A stretch of 57,674 bases of DNA. Origin: Phaeobacter sp. (GTDB taxonomy: Bacteria > Pseudomonadota > Alphaproteobacteria > Rhodobacterales > Rhodobacteraceae). Below, one piece after another: positions 43,705 to 51,366 of this stretch; position 1 is the stretch's first letter, and each line of letters starts with the position of its first letter. Where the stretch lies: contig NZ_JAJDWC010000031.1 of NCBI RefSeq assembly GCF_022825805.1, positions 1 to 57,674 of the forward strand, written 5' to 3'. The translations under genes were made by a program, and so were the position numbers. A model generated the notes under the pieces. That model was not told the DNA's origin. It saw only the letters and a program-made list of their open reading frames with translations, and ran no database searches.

Positions 43705-44313
43705 ATGCCAAGGCAAGGAATGGAACCCAAACGCCGGGCGGCTCTGGTCAGCGCGGTGATCGATGAAATTGGTGATGCAGGATCATTGGATGTGACTGTG
43801 TCGCAGATCGCCAAACGCGCAGGAATGAGCAGCGCCCTGGCGCATCACTATTTCGGCAGCAAGGATCAGATGTTGATCGCTGCCATGCGCCATATCCTGT
43901 CAGTATTTTCACGCCGGGTTGCCGCCAACCAACGTAAGGCGAAGACACCTTACGCCCGGCTCTGTGCCGTGATTGCGGCAAACTTTGAAACCCATGTGTT
44001 TGATCGTCGCAAGACATCGGCTTGGCTGAGTTTCTATGCCCTGTCTCAATCCAACCAAGAAGCCATGCGGTTGATGCAGCTCTATCAGCGGCGCCTCCGT
44101 AGCAACCTGTTGCATGACCTGCGGCGGCTGTGCGACGACGCCGAACAGATTGAACCTGTCATTTCGGCTTTGATCGATGGTGTTTATCTGCGCGCGGCTC
44201 TGTTGCGGGGCGCTCCGGATCCCGATGCAGCCCAACGCGTGATGGCGGCGGCTGACGCTCTTTTGGGTCAGCCCACAGCAACCCAATCTATCATTCCTCC
44301 ATCGCTTCAATAA
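43705..44313 (+). CDS. betI: TetR-family choline-responsive repressor BetI
   Basis: 202 residues. N-terminal helix-turn-helix VTVSQIAKRAGMSSALAHHY followed by FGSKDQML, matching BetI proteins, including the MPRQGMEPKRRAALV start. Expected to bind the palindrome before betC and release it with choline. Its 3' end overlaps the convergent DUF1330 gene by 23 bases. Confidence 0.9.
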   Translation: MPRQGMEPKRRAALVSAVIDEIGDAGSLDVTVSQIAKRAGMSSALAHHYFGSKDQMLIAAMRHILSVFSRRVAANQRKAKTPYARLCAVIAANFETHVFDRRKTSAWLSFYALSQSNQEAMRLMQLYQRRLRSNLLHDLRRLCDDAEQIEPVISALIDGVYLRAALLRGAPDPDAAQRVMAAADALLGQPTATQSIIPPSLQ

Positions 44314-44581
44314 TTGCGATATCTGCGTCACAGGCATTGTGACGATGGGATTTTGCAGTTTGGTACGCGTCAGAGGCATAACAGGCCTTGGCGTCTGACA
44401 GGCTGGCAAATTCAATGATAACGCGGCGCTGCCAGGCCCGACCTTCCAGGGTTTCGGCCTCGCCCCTGGCCAGAAACTTTGCGCCGAACTGTGCAAACGC
44501 CTCGGGCGCGAGGGTCTGATAGCCTGCGTAGGCCTCAGGATCTGTAACGGTTACGTTTGCTATCCAATAGGCTTTAGGCAT
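44291..44581 (-). CDS. DUF1330 family protein
   Basis: 96 residues. Small ferredoxin-like alpha/beta barrel protein of the DUF1330 family: AYWIANVTVTDPEAYAGYQT and the RRVIIEFASLSDAKACYASD segment are typical. No enzymatic role is established for the family. It is divergent from the gene at 44738 across 156 bp. Confidence 0.88.
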   Translation of the reverse strand: MPKAYWIANVTVTDPEAYAGYQTLAPEAFAQFGAKFLARGEAETLEGRAWQRRVIIEFASLSDAKACYASDAYQTAKSHRHNACDADIAIIEAMEE

Positions 44582-44675
44582 CTACTTTCCTTTTCTTTCA
44601 ACTGGATGCGGCGGACGGCCAGCGGTTTGCGGACGCATTTGCGTGCGTTGATGCCGCAAAGTTTGGCTGATTTTA

Positions 44676-44701
44676 TTGACACACCGTATCTTGGTATACC
44701 A
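44676..44701 (+). promoter_or_regulatory. Promoter/operator with palindrome TGGTATACCA
   Basis: A TTGACA hexamer (44676-44681) precedes the perfect 10-bp palindrome TGGTATACCA (44692-44701). The palindrome resembles operators of GntR-family FadR-type regulators. It lies 36 bp before the first gene of the putative N-methylnicotinate cluster. No GntR gene is in the window. Confidence 0.5.
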
Positions 44702-44737
44702 TAAGACTTCAACAAGAATCATCAGTACAGGTGCCCT

Positions 44738-45340
44738 ATGCCCGCAGAAATCCGCAAAACCCTTCTCCATGTTGAAGAAACCCTGATTGAGGGTGGCAAA
44801 GCTGCGGAGACGCCCTTGAAAATGATCGCGGCAATTGCGGTGATCAAAAATCCATGGGCCGGACAGGGATTTGTGGATGATCTGCGACCCGCAATTCATG
44901 ATTGCGCACCCGGGCTTGGCGAGTTGTTGACCAAAATGATCCTGGATGCCGCAGGCGGGGGCGACAAGGTCGAAGGTTACGGCAAATCCGCCATCGTCGG
45001 TCTGGATGGCGAGGTGGAGCACGCATCGGCTCTGATCCACACTCTGCGGTTTGGCAATCACTTCCGCGAAGCGGTTGGTGCCAAATCCTACCTTGCCTTC
45101 ACCAACACACGCGGACCTGCGAACGCCTCGCTGCAAATCCCCTTGATGGATAAAAATGATGGCGGCAAGCGCAGCCATTATCTTACCATTCAGACTGCAA
45201 TTGCGGATGCGCCAGCGGCAGATGAAATCGTGATCGCCCTTGGCGCCTCGATCGGTGGGCGGCCGCATCACCGCATTGGCGACCGCTACCAAGATCTGGA
45301 GGAATTGGGCCATGATGTTGAAAACCCTGCAGCTGTCTGA
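44738..45340 (+). CDS. PF06684 (DUF1185, amino-acid synthesis) family protein
   Basis: 200 residues. Conserved family with MPAEIRKTLLHVEETLIEGG at the N-terminus and GKSAIVGLDGEVEHASALIH plus ASIGGRPHHRIGDRYQDLEE later. The biochemical role of the family is not settled. First gene of the cluster reaching to 52815; its stop lies inside the region upstream of the hydrolase, and the two genes overlap by 29 bases. In the described trigonelline pathway a conserved hypothetical protein assists succinate-semialdehyde dehydrogenase, and this could be that protein. Confidence 0.85.
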   Translation: MPAEIRKTLLHVEETLIEGGKAAETPLKMIAAIAVIKNPWAGQGFVDDLRPAIHDCAPGLGELLTKMILDAAGGGDKVEGYGKSAIVGLDGEVEHASALIHTLRFGNHFREAVGAKSYLAFTNTRGPANASLQIPLMDKNDGGKRSHYLTIQTAIADAPAADEIVIALGASIGGRPHHRIGDRYQDLEELGHDVENPAAV

Positions 45341-46121
45341 TCCCTACGGCACGGTTGCCTATCGGGAACAAGGTCAGGGGGCACCGATTGTCCTGATCCA
45401 TGGTGTCGGTATGCAATCCGCCGCCTGGGGCCCGCAGATCAAGGGTTTGTCCAAAAGGCACCGGGTGATCGCACTGGACATGCCGGGACATGGCGGATCC
45501 TCCCCTTTGCCGCCGCAGTCTGACCTGCCTGCTTTCGTGGCCTGGTTGCATGCGGTTTTGGAGGGTCTGGCCCTGAAAGGGGTCAGCCTTGCAGGCCACT
45601 CCATGGGTGCGCTGTTGTCTGCAGGTTACGCCGCAACACACCCTGGGAAATTGGCCCGCGTGGCGTTGCTGAACGGTGTCTTCCGGCGTGATCCTGCGGC
45701 ACGGGATGCCGTCATCGAACGGGCAGATGTCATTGCGCAGGGCGAATTTGATCTACAAACGCCCCTCGCGCGCTGGTTTGGAGAAAGCAAGGTCGAGCAG
45801 ACAGCACGAACATCTGTTGCTGCCTGGCTGTCCGAGGTCGACCGGGCAAGCTATGCCACTGCCTATCGCGCATTTGCGAGGGGTGATGCGACCTATGCGG
45901 ACGATTTTGGCCGGATCGACTGCCCTCTGTTGGCAATCACTGGCGATGGAGATCCGAATTCAACGGCGAAAATGACAAAGCAGATGGCCAATGCGGCCCC
46001 CATGGGGCGCTCTGTTGTGATCAAGGGGCACAAACATATGGTCAATCTGACGGCCCCCGAATTGGTCACCGAGACCTTGTTGGATTGGATGGAACTGGAA
46101 GTCGCAGGAGCACAAGCATGA
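45312..46121 (+). CDS. Alpha/beta hydrolase (candidate N-formyl succinate hydrolase, TgnD-like)
   Basis: 269 residues from ATG at 45312. Alpha/beta hydrolase fold with oxyanion/HG motif LIHGVGMQSAAW, nucleophile elbow GHSMGAL (Ser near residue 100), acid in ITGDGDP and a catalytic His in KGHKHMV near the C-terminus. Overlaps the previous gene and shares ATGA with the next one. By context it could hydrolyse (E)-2-((N-methylformamido)methylene)succinate; the sequence alone supports only the fold. Confidence 0.85.
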   Translation: MMLKTLQLSDPYGTVAYREQGQGAPIVLIHGVGMQSAAWGPQIKGLSKRHRVIALDMPGHGGSSPLPPQSDLPAFVAWLHAVLEGLALKGVSLAGHSMGALLSAGYAATHPGKLARVALLNGVFRRDPAARDAVIERADVIAQGEFDLQTPLARWFGESKVEQTARTSVAAWLSEVDRASYATAYRAFARGDATYADDFGRIDCPLLAITGDGDPNSTAKMTKQMANAAPMGRSVVIKGHKHMVNLTAPELVTETLLDWMELEVAGAQA

Positions 46122-47035
46122 CCAGTTTTGACCCGCGCGAATTGCGCAACGCTTTTGGCTCTTTCATGACGGGGGTCACCGTGGTGACGGCTGTTGGCGA
46201 AGAGGACGCGCCCATTGGGTTTACCGCGAACTCGTTCACCTCTGTTTCGCTAGATCCACCGTTGGTGCTGGTGTGTTTGGCCAATACCTCGCGCAACTAC
46301 GAGGCGCTTACCGCGGCAAAGGGATTTGCGGTGAACGTGCTCGCAGAAAACCAGGTCGAATTGTCAAACACCTTTGCGCGTCCTGTGGACGACAGATTTG
46401 CTAATACCGATTGGTCATTTGGTCCCTTCGGATCACCAGTTTTTGCCGGTGTGTCCGCCTGGTTTGACTGTTCGATGTTCAAAACCGTCGACGCAGGCGA
46501 TCATGTGATCCTTATCGGACGGGTCGAAGCCTTTGACAGCAGCCCGCAACCGGGGCTCGGCTACGCAAGGGGCGCCTATGTTACCCCTGCTGCCGAAGCC
46601 GAGGCCCTGCGTGGCAGCACCGATCTTTATGTCTCCGCGTTGATTGAACACAACGGCAAGGTGCTGTTGCAGAGCGCGGACGACGGTGGATTGTCTTTGC
46701 CACAAATCAAGGTTGGAAAAGACGGCGCCCAGGCGGCTCTGGCTCGATTGATCGAGACAACAGGAGCAGCGGCAGAGCCGGGGTTCATCTACTCCGTCTA
46801 CGAAGACGACACACAGTCAACGCAGCATATTTCTTTCCTCTGTCAGACCACCGGAGAATTTGCCAGTGCCGGTCAGTTTGAGGAACTTACACCAAATGTT
46901 TCGCAGAAAATCGCCAACTACGCTGAGCGCACAATGCTTGAGCGGTTTGGCGCAGAACACAGCATCGGTCACTTCGGTGTCTACTGCGGCACTCAAAGCA
47001 ACGGAAATGTCCAACCAATGGCATCAGGGAGCTAA
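46118..47035 (+). CDS. Flavin reductase fused to a degenerate NUDIX-like domain
   Basis: 305 residues. Residues 1-160 form a flavin reductase-like (HpaC/split-barrel) domain: LRNAFGSFMTGVTVVTA, GFTANSFTSVSLDPPLVLVC and FAVNVLAENQVELSNTFA. Residues from about 165 look NUDIX-like (DLYVSALIEHNGKVLLQS and a box region around LIETTGAAAEPG) but lack the Glu residues of the catalytic NUDIX box. It lies three bases before a luciferase-like monooxygenase, so it probably supplies reduced flavin for it (TgnA-like role). Confidence 0.87.
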   Translation: MTSFDPRELRNAFGSFMTGVTVVTAVGEEDAPIGFTANSFTSVSLDPPLVLVCLANTSRNYEALTAAKGFAVNVLAENQVELSNTFARPVDDRFANTDWSFGPFGSPVFAGVSAWFDCSMFKTVDAGDHVILIGRVEAFDSSPQPGLGYARGAYVTPAAEAEALRGSTDLYVSALIEHNGKVLLQSADDGGLSLPQIKVGKDGAQAALARLIETTGAAAEPGFIYSVYEDDTQSTQHISFLCQTTGEFASAGQFEELTPNVSQKIANYAERTMLERFGAEHSIGHFGVYCGTQSNGNVQPMASGS

Positions 47036-47038
47036 AGC

Positions 47039-48076
47039 ATGAAGTTTTCGCTTTTTGCGCATATGGAGCGCATCTCCTCTCAGGAGGATCAGAAGAAACT
47101 CTACAGCGAATTTGTGGAGTTGTGCCAGATCGCCGATGCCGGTGGCATGCATGCGGTTTGGACCGGTGAACACCATGGGATGAACTTCACCATTGCGCCA
47201 AACCCGATGCTGAATTTGGTTGATCTGGCTCGGGTGACCAAAAATGTTCGCCTCGGGACCGGGACGGTGATTGCACCATTCTGGCATCCTATCCGTCTGG
47301 CCGGCGAAGCGGCGATGACCGATATGATCACGGATGGCCGGTTGGAGCTGGGCATTGCCCGCGGTGCCTACACCTTTGAATATGACCGTCTCAGCCCGGG
47401 TCTCGATGCTTGGCAGGCCGGTCAATACATGCGGGAACTGGTGCCCGCGGTGAAAGCACTGTGGAAAGGCGACTATACCCATGAAGGGGAACAGGTCGCG
47501 TTCCCCAAAACCACGTCTGTGCCGCAGCCGGTACAGGAAAACGGCCCGCCGATGTGGATCGCCGCACGGGACCCAAACAGCCACGAATTTGCTGTTAAAC
47601 AGGGCTGCAACGTCCAGGTGACGCCGCTTTGGAATGGTGATGCAGAGATCGAAAGCCTGATCGCCAAATTCAACGCAGCATGTGAAAAGCACGCCGACAT
47701 GCCGCGACCGAAAATCATGCTGTTGTTGCACACCTATGTCGCGGAAAGTGATGCGGACGCCAAAGATGCAGCTGTGGAGTTGAACCGGTTCTACAACTAT
47801 TTCGGTGCCTGGTTCATGAACAAGCGAGAGATCACCCAAGGATTGATTGAGCCGCTTTCAGATGAAGAAATCGCAAACCACCCAATCTATTCGCCGGAGG
47901 CGCTGGAGCGGGATCTTGCGGTTGGGACGTCTGACAAGATCATCGACCGGCTGAAAAGCTTCGAAGCGCTTGGCTACGACGAATATGCGTTCTGGATCGA
48001 CAGTTCGATGTCATTTGAACGCAAAAAAGCATCGCTAGAGCGGTTCATTCGCGACGTGATGCCGGCCTTCGCCTAA
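47039..48076 (+). CDS. LLM-class flavin-dependent monooxygenase (candidate TgnB-like oxygenase)
   Basis: 345 residues. Bacterial luciferase-like TIM barrel: N-terminus MKFSLFAHMERIS, then DAGGMHAVWTGEHHGMNFTI, LGTGTVIAPFWHPIRLAGEA and RLELGIARGAY. Works with reduced flavin from the upstream reductase. In the known trigonelline pathway the corresponding two-component oxygenase opens the pyridinium ring between C5 and C6. The substrate cannot be read from sequence. Confidence 0.88.
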   Translation: MKFSLFAHMERISSQEDQKKLYSEFVELCQIADAGGMHAVWTGEHHGMNFTIAPNPMLNLVDLARVTKNVRLGTGTVIAPFWHPIRLAGEAAMTDMITDGRLELGIARGAYTFEYDRLSPGLDAWQAGQYMRELVPAVKALWKGDYTHEGEQVAFPKTTSVPQPVQENGPPMWIAARDPNSHEFAVKQGCNVQVTPLWNGDAEIESLIAKFNAACEKHADMPRPKIMLLLHTYVAESDADAKDAAVELNRFYNYFGAWFMNKREITQGLIEPLSDEEIANHPIYSPEALERDLAVGTSDKIIDRLKSFEALGYDEYAFWIDSSMSFERKKASLERFIRDVMPAFA

Positions 48077-48096
48077 GGCGAGTTGGGGAGAGTAAA

Positions 48097-49560
48097 ATGC
48101 AGATATTTCAGCAGTATATCGGCGGGCAATTCGAAGACGCGACGGAGCACTTCGACAGTTTGGATCCTGCGACCGGAACCGCTTGGGCCAAGATGCCTGC
48201 TGCCACGCCGCAGGATGTAGACCGAGCGGTCACCGCCGCTGAACAGGCATTTTTCTCCTCTGAATGGGCCACCATGACAGCAACCGCACGCGGCAAATTG
48301 CTGCTGCGGTTGGCGGATCTTATCGCAGAGGCCGCGCCACGGCTGGCCGAGCTGGAAACCCGCGACACCGGCAAGATCATTCGCGAAACCAGTGCCCAAA
48401 TTGCCTATGTTGCCGAGTACTACAGGTATTACGCCGGGCTGGCAGACAAGATCGAAGGTGCGCATCTGCCGATTGATAAACCTGACATGGAAGTCTGGTT
48501 GCGGCGCGAACCCATTGGTGTGGTTGCTGCAATCGTTCCTTGGAATTCCCAGCTGTTTTTGTCCGCGGTGAAGATCGGACCCGCACTTGCCGCAGGCTGC
48601 ACCGTGGTGTTGAAGGCGTCAGAGGCTGGACCGGCCCCGATGTTGGAATTCGCCCGCCTGTTTGACCAAGCCGGGTTCCCGGCGGGTGTTTTGAACGTTT
48701 TGACCGGCGGCGCAGACACTGGCGCTGCGCTCACCAGCCATCCAAAGGTGGCCCATGTCGCCTTCACCGGTGGGCCGGATACCGCGCGCCACATCGTGCG
48801 CAACACCGCAGACAACCTGGCGTCTTCATCGCTGGAACTGGGTGGGAAATCCCCCTTCATCGTTTTTGATGACGCGGATCTGGAAAGCGCCGTCAACGCA
48901 CAGATTTCCGGGGTTTTTGCCGCTACCGGACAAAGCTGTGTCTCCGGATCGCGGCTGGTTGTTCATGCGGCCATCAAAGATGCATTTCTGGAGCGGCTTA
49001 CCGAAAAGGCGGAAAAAATCGCAATCGGCGCGCCAGATGATATGGCGACCGAGGTTGGGCCGTTGTGCACCCGCGCGCAGCAAGATCGCGCCGAGCAGTT
49101 GGTGGCACAAACAGTTGCGGAGGGTGCCCGACTGATCACCGGGGGTACGCCGCTGGAACGCGATGGATTTTTCTTTCCGCCGACGATCCTTGATTGCGAT
49201 GGTGTGGATCAGGCCACCAGCCTGCGGGAAGAGTTCTTCGGGCCCGTCCTGTCCGTCGTCAGTTTCGAAACCGAGGCTGAGGCGATTGCCATTGCCAATG
49301 ACACTGCCTTTGGTCTGGCCTCCGGCCTCTTCACTCGAGATCTGACCCGCGCCCATCGTATGATCCGGGCAATTCGGGCTGGGATCGTCTGGGTCAACAC
49401 CTATCGTGCGGTCAGCCCCATTGCCCCGTTTGGTGGACATGGATTGTCAGGTCATGGCCGGGAAGGCGGGATTGAGGCGGCTTTGGATTACACCAAGGTG
49501 AAATCCGTCTGGCTGCGTACGAGCGACGCGCCGATACCGGACCCTTTTGTGATGCGATGA
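48097..49560 (+). CDS. Aldehyde dehydrogenase (candidate TgnC-like)
   Basis: 487 residues. NAD(P)-dependent ALDH superfamily: VVAAIVPWNSQLFLSAVKIG, general base in LELGGKSPFIVFDDAD, catalytic Cys in GQSCVSGSRL, and EEFFGPVLSVVSF. Ends 69 bases before the BCCT gene. By position it could oxidise the hydroxybutyrolactone/aldehyde product of the ring-cleaving oxygenase to the succinate derivative. A betaine aldehyde dehydrogenase role is possible given betC nearby, but the operon context argues against it. Confidence 0.88.
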   Translation: MQIFQQYIGGQFEDATEHFDSLDPATGTAWAKMPAATPQDVDRAVTAAEQAFFSSEWATMTATARGKLLLRLADLIAEAAPRLAELETRDTGKIIRETSAQIAYVAEYYRYYAGLADKIEGAHLPIDKPDMEVWLRREPIGVVAAIVPWNSQLFLSAVKIGPALAAGCTVVLKASEAGPAPMLEFARLFDQAGFPAGVLNVLTGGADTGAALTSHPKVAHVAFTGGPDTARHIVRNTADNLASSSLELGGKSPFIVFDDADLESAVNAQISGVFAATGQSCVSGSRLVVHAAIKDAFLERLTEKAEKIAIGAPDDMATEVGPLCTRAQQDRAEQLVAQTVAEGARLITGGTPLERDGFFFPPTILDCDGVDQATSLREEFFGPVLSVVSFETEAEAIAIANDTAFGLASGLFTRDLTRAHRMIRAIRAGIVWVNTYRAVSPIAPFGGHGLSGHGREGGIEAALDYTKVKSVWLRTSDAPIPDPFVMR

Positions 49561-49629
49561 CGTCACACCGCGGGCGGTTCGCTTAGCCGCCAATCCAAAA
49601 TCTGAATTGTTGTTGGGAGGAAACACAAC

Positions 49630-51300
49630 ATGAAACCCGAACACCGGGCTCATGACGGGGGGCATTTGGTCTCCGACAGTGGGCTTTTCAAAGGGCTGCA
49701 CAATGGGATGAGCATCGCATCAAAAGCGATGGTTGCTGCCTTTGTGCTGTTCACGATCCTGAATGTGGAATTTGCCGGAAGCATCTACAAAGGGATCCGC
49801 TCCTGGGTCGAAGGTGCACTGAGCTGGTATTACATCAGCTCTGTCATCATCATCCTGTTCACCTGCCTGTTTTTGATGTTCAGCCGCTTTGGCTCCATCC
49901 GGCTGGGGGATGACAATGCCAAACCAGAATTCAGCCGCTTTTCCTGGTTTGCGATGCTGTTTTCTGCCTCGGTTTCCATCGGGATCATGTTCTTTGGCGT
50001 CGCGGAACCCCTGTTCTACTTCGACAATTCAGCTGGCTGGGGTTATCCCAACAACCCATTTGCGGATGCCGCAGGCAATACCGAGATGGGATTTGAACGC
50101 GCCGTTGATGCAGTGCGGGTGACCAACTTCCACTGGGGTCTTCATGGCTGGGCGATTTACACATTGACTGGTTTGGCACTGGGATATTTTGCATTCCGCA
50201 AAAAACTGCCCCTGACGTTCCGCTCCGCGCTCTATCCCATCCTGGGCGAGCGGATTTATGGCCCGGCCGGTCATGCTGTTGACCTGCTGGCGGTTTTTGG
50301 CACCGTATTTGGTATTGCCACCTCCATGGGGCTTGGCGTCAATCAGATGGCGCATGGGATGAATGTTCTGTTTGGCATTGATCCCGGTGTCGGCACGCAG
50401 GTGGCCCTGGTGATCATCATTTCCATCGTTGCGACCCTCTCCGCCGTTTCTGGCATCGGCCGAGGGATCAAGATCCTGTCCGAATGGAACATCGTGCTGA
50501 CGATTGCGCTGATTTTGTTCTTCGTCATCGCGGGCCCTACCCAATGGTTGGCAGGTTTCTTCCTGAACGCGACGGGTGACTACATGACCCAGTTCCTGTC
50601 GATGGGATTCTGGACAGCTTCTGCTCCGGGCGACGTGTCCTGGCAGGGTGGCTGGACCATCTTCTACTGGGGCTGGTGGTTGAGCTGGGCACCGTTCGTA
50701 GGCATGTTCATTGCCCGGATTTCCAAAGGTCGCACCATCCGTGAATTCATGTTCGGAGCCATGCTGGTGCCAACAACCATGGCCTTTATCTGGATCTCGA
50801 TCTTTGGGGGCAACGCACTCTACTTTGAACTGAATGCCGACGGTGGCGTTGGCACCGCAGGTCTGATCGATATGGTGAACAGCTGGAACCTCGGTGGCAC
50901 GCTTTATGGCACCATTGATCTGCTGGCCAATGGCGGCACCCTGGCCTGGGTTGTCTCGGCATTGACAACGATTTTGCTGGCGACCTGGTTTATCACCAGT
51001 TCCGACTCCGGCACTCTGGTTGTCACAACGATCCTGTCGATGGGCAACAGCCACCCGCCAAAAATGCACCGGGTGATCTGGGGCGCGGCACAGGGTCTGG
51101 TTGCTGCGGTTCTGTTGCTGGCAGGCGGTCTGTCTGCGTTGCAAACAGCAGCCATCGCCGCAGCTCTGCCGATCTCTGTGCTGGTCGTGCTGATGGCCTG
51201 GGGCGTGATCAAATCGCTGATGGAAGATCCCGCGGCCGTCTCAGACAGCCAAACACCCACACCGGATGGCACCGCGCTGGACCGTGATCTCCACGCATAA
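49630..51300 (+). CDS. BCCT-family carrier for quaternary ammonium compounds
   Basis: 556 residues with twelve predicted membrane helices. Betaine/choline/carnitine transporter family, recognised by GWWLSWAPFVGMFIARISKG and GRTIREF, with an aromatic-rich FYWGWW segment in the substrate-site helix. The substrate is unknown; a quaternary pyridinium such as trigonelline would suit the operon, betaine or choline would suit betC. Preceded by GGGAGG and followed by a terminator. Confidence 0.92.
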   Translation: MKPEHRAHDGGHLVSDSGLFKGLHNGMSIASKAMVAAFVLFTILNVEFAGSIYKGIRSWVEGALSWYYISSVIIILFTCLFLMFSRFGSIRLGDDNAKPEFSRFSWFAMLFSASVSIGIMFFGVAEPLFYFDNSAGWGYPNNPFADAAGNTEMGFERAVDAVRVTNFHWGLHGWAIYTLTGLALGYFAFRKKLPLTFRSALYPILGERIYGPAGHAVDLLAVFGTVFGIATSMGLGVNQMAHGMNVLFGIDPGVGTQVALVIIISIVATLSAVSGIGRGIKILSEWNIVLTIALILFFVIAGPTQWLAGFFLNATGDYMTQFLSMGFWTASAPGDVSWQGGWTIFYWGWWLSWAPFVGMFIARISKGRTIREFMFGAMLVPTTMAFIWISIFGGNALYFELNADGGVGTAGLIDMVNSWNLGGTLYGTIDLLANGGTLAWVVSALTTILLATWFITSSDSGTLVVTTILSMGNSHPPKMHRVIWGAAQGLVAAVLLLAGGLSALQTAAIAAALPISVLVVLMAWGVIKSLMEDPAAVSDSQTPTPDGTALDRDLHA

Positions 51301-51313
51301 AACGACACATCGG

Positions 51314-51345
51314 TGCGGGCACCCCGTGTGCCCGCATCTTTTTTT
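51314..51345 (+). terminator. Rho-independent terminator after the BCCT gene
   Basis: TGCGGGCAC (51314-51322) pairs perfectly with GTGCCCGCA (51328-51336) around a 5-nt loop, followed by a T-rich run (51339-51345). It separates the BCCT gene from the downstream dehydrogenase, which may be fed by read-through. Confidence 0.85.
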
Positions 51346-51366
51346 GCTCAGCAAATGGACTTAACT

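Noticed and set aside
48097-49560. Reading this aldehyde dehydrogenase as BetB of a betaine operon
   Set aside because: It is embedded in the oxygenase-hydrolase-BCCT unit and separated from betC/betI by a minus-strand gene; pathway context fits better, though the substrate is unproven.
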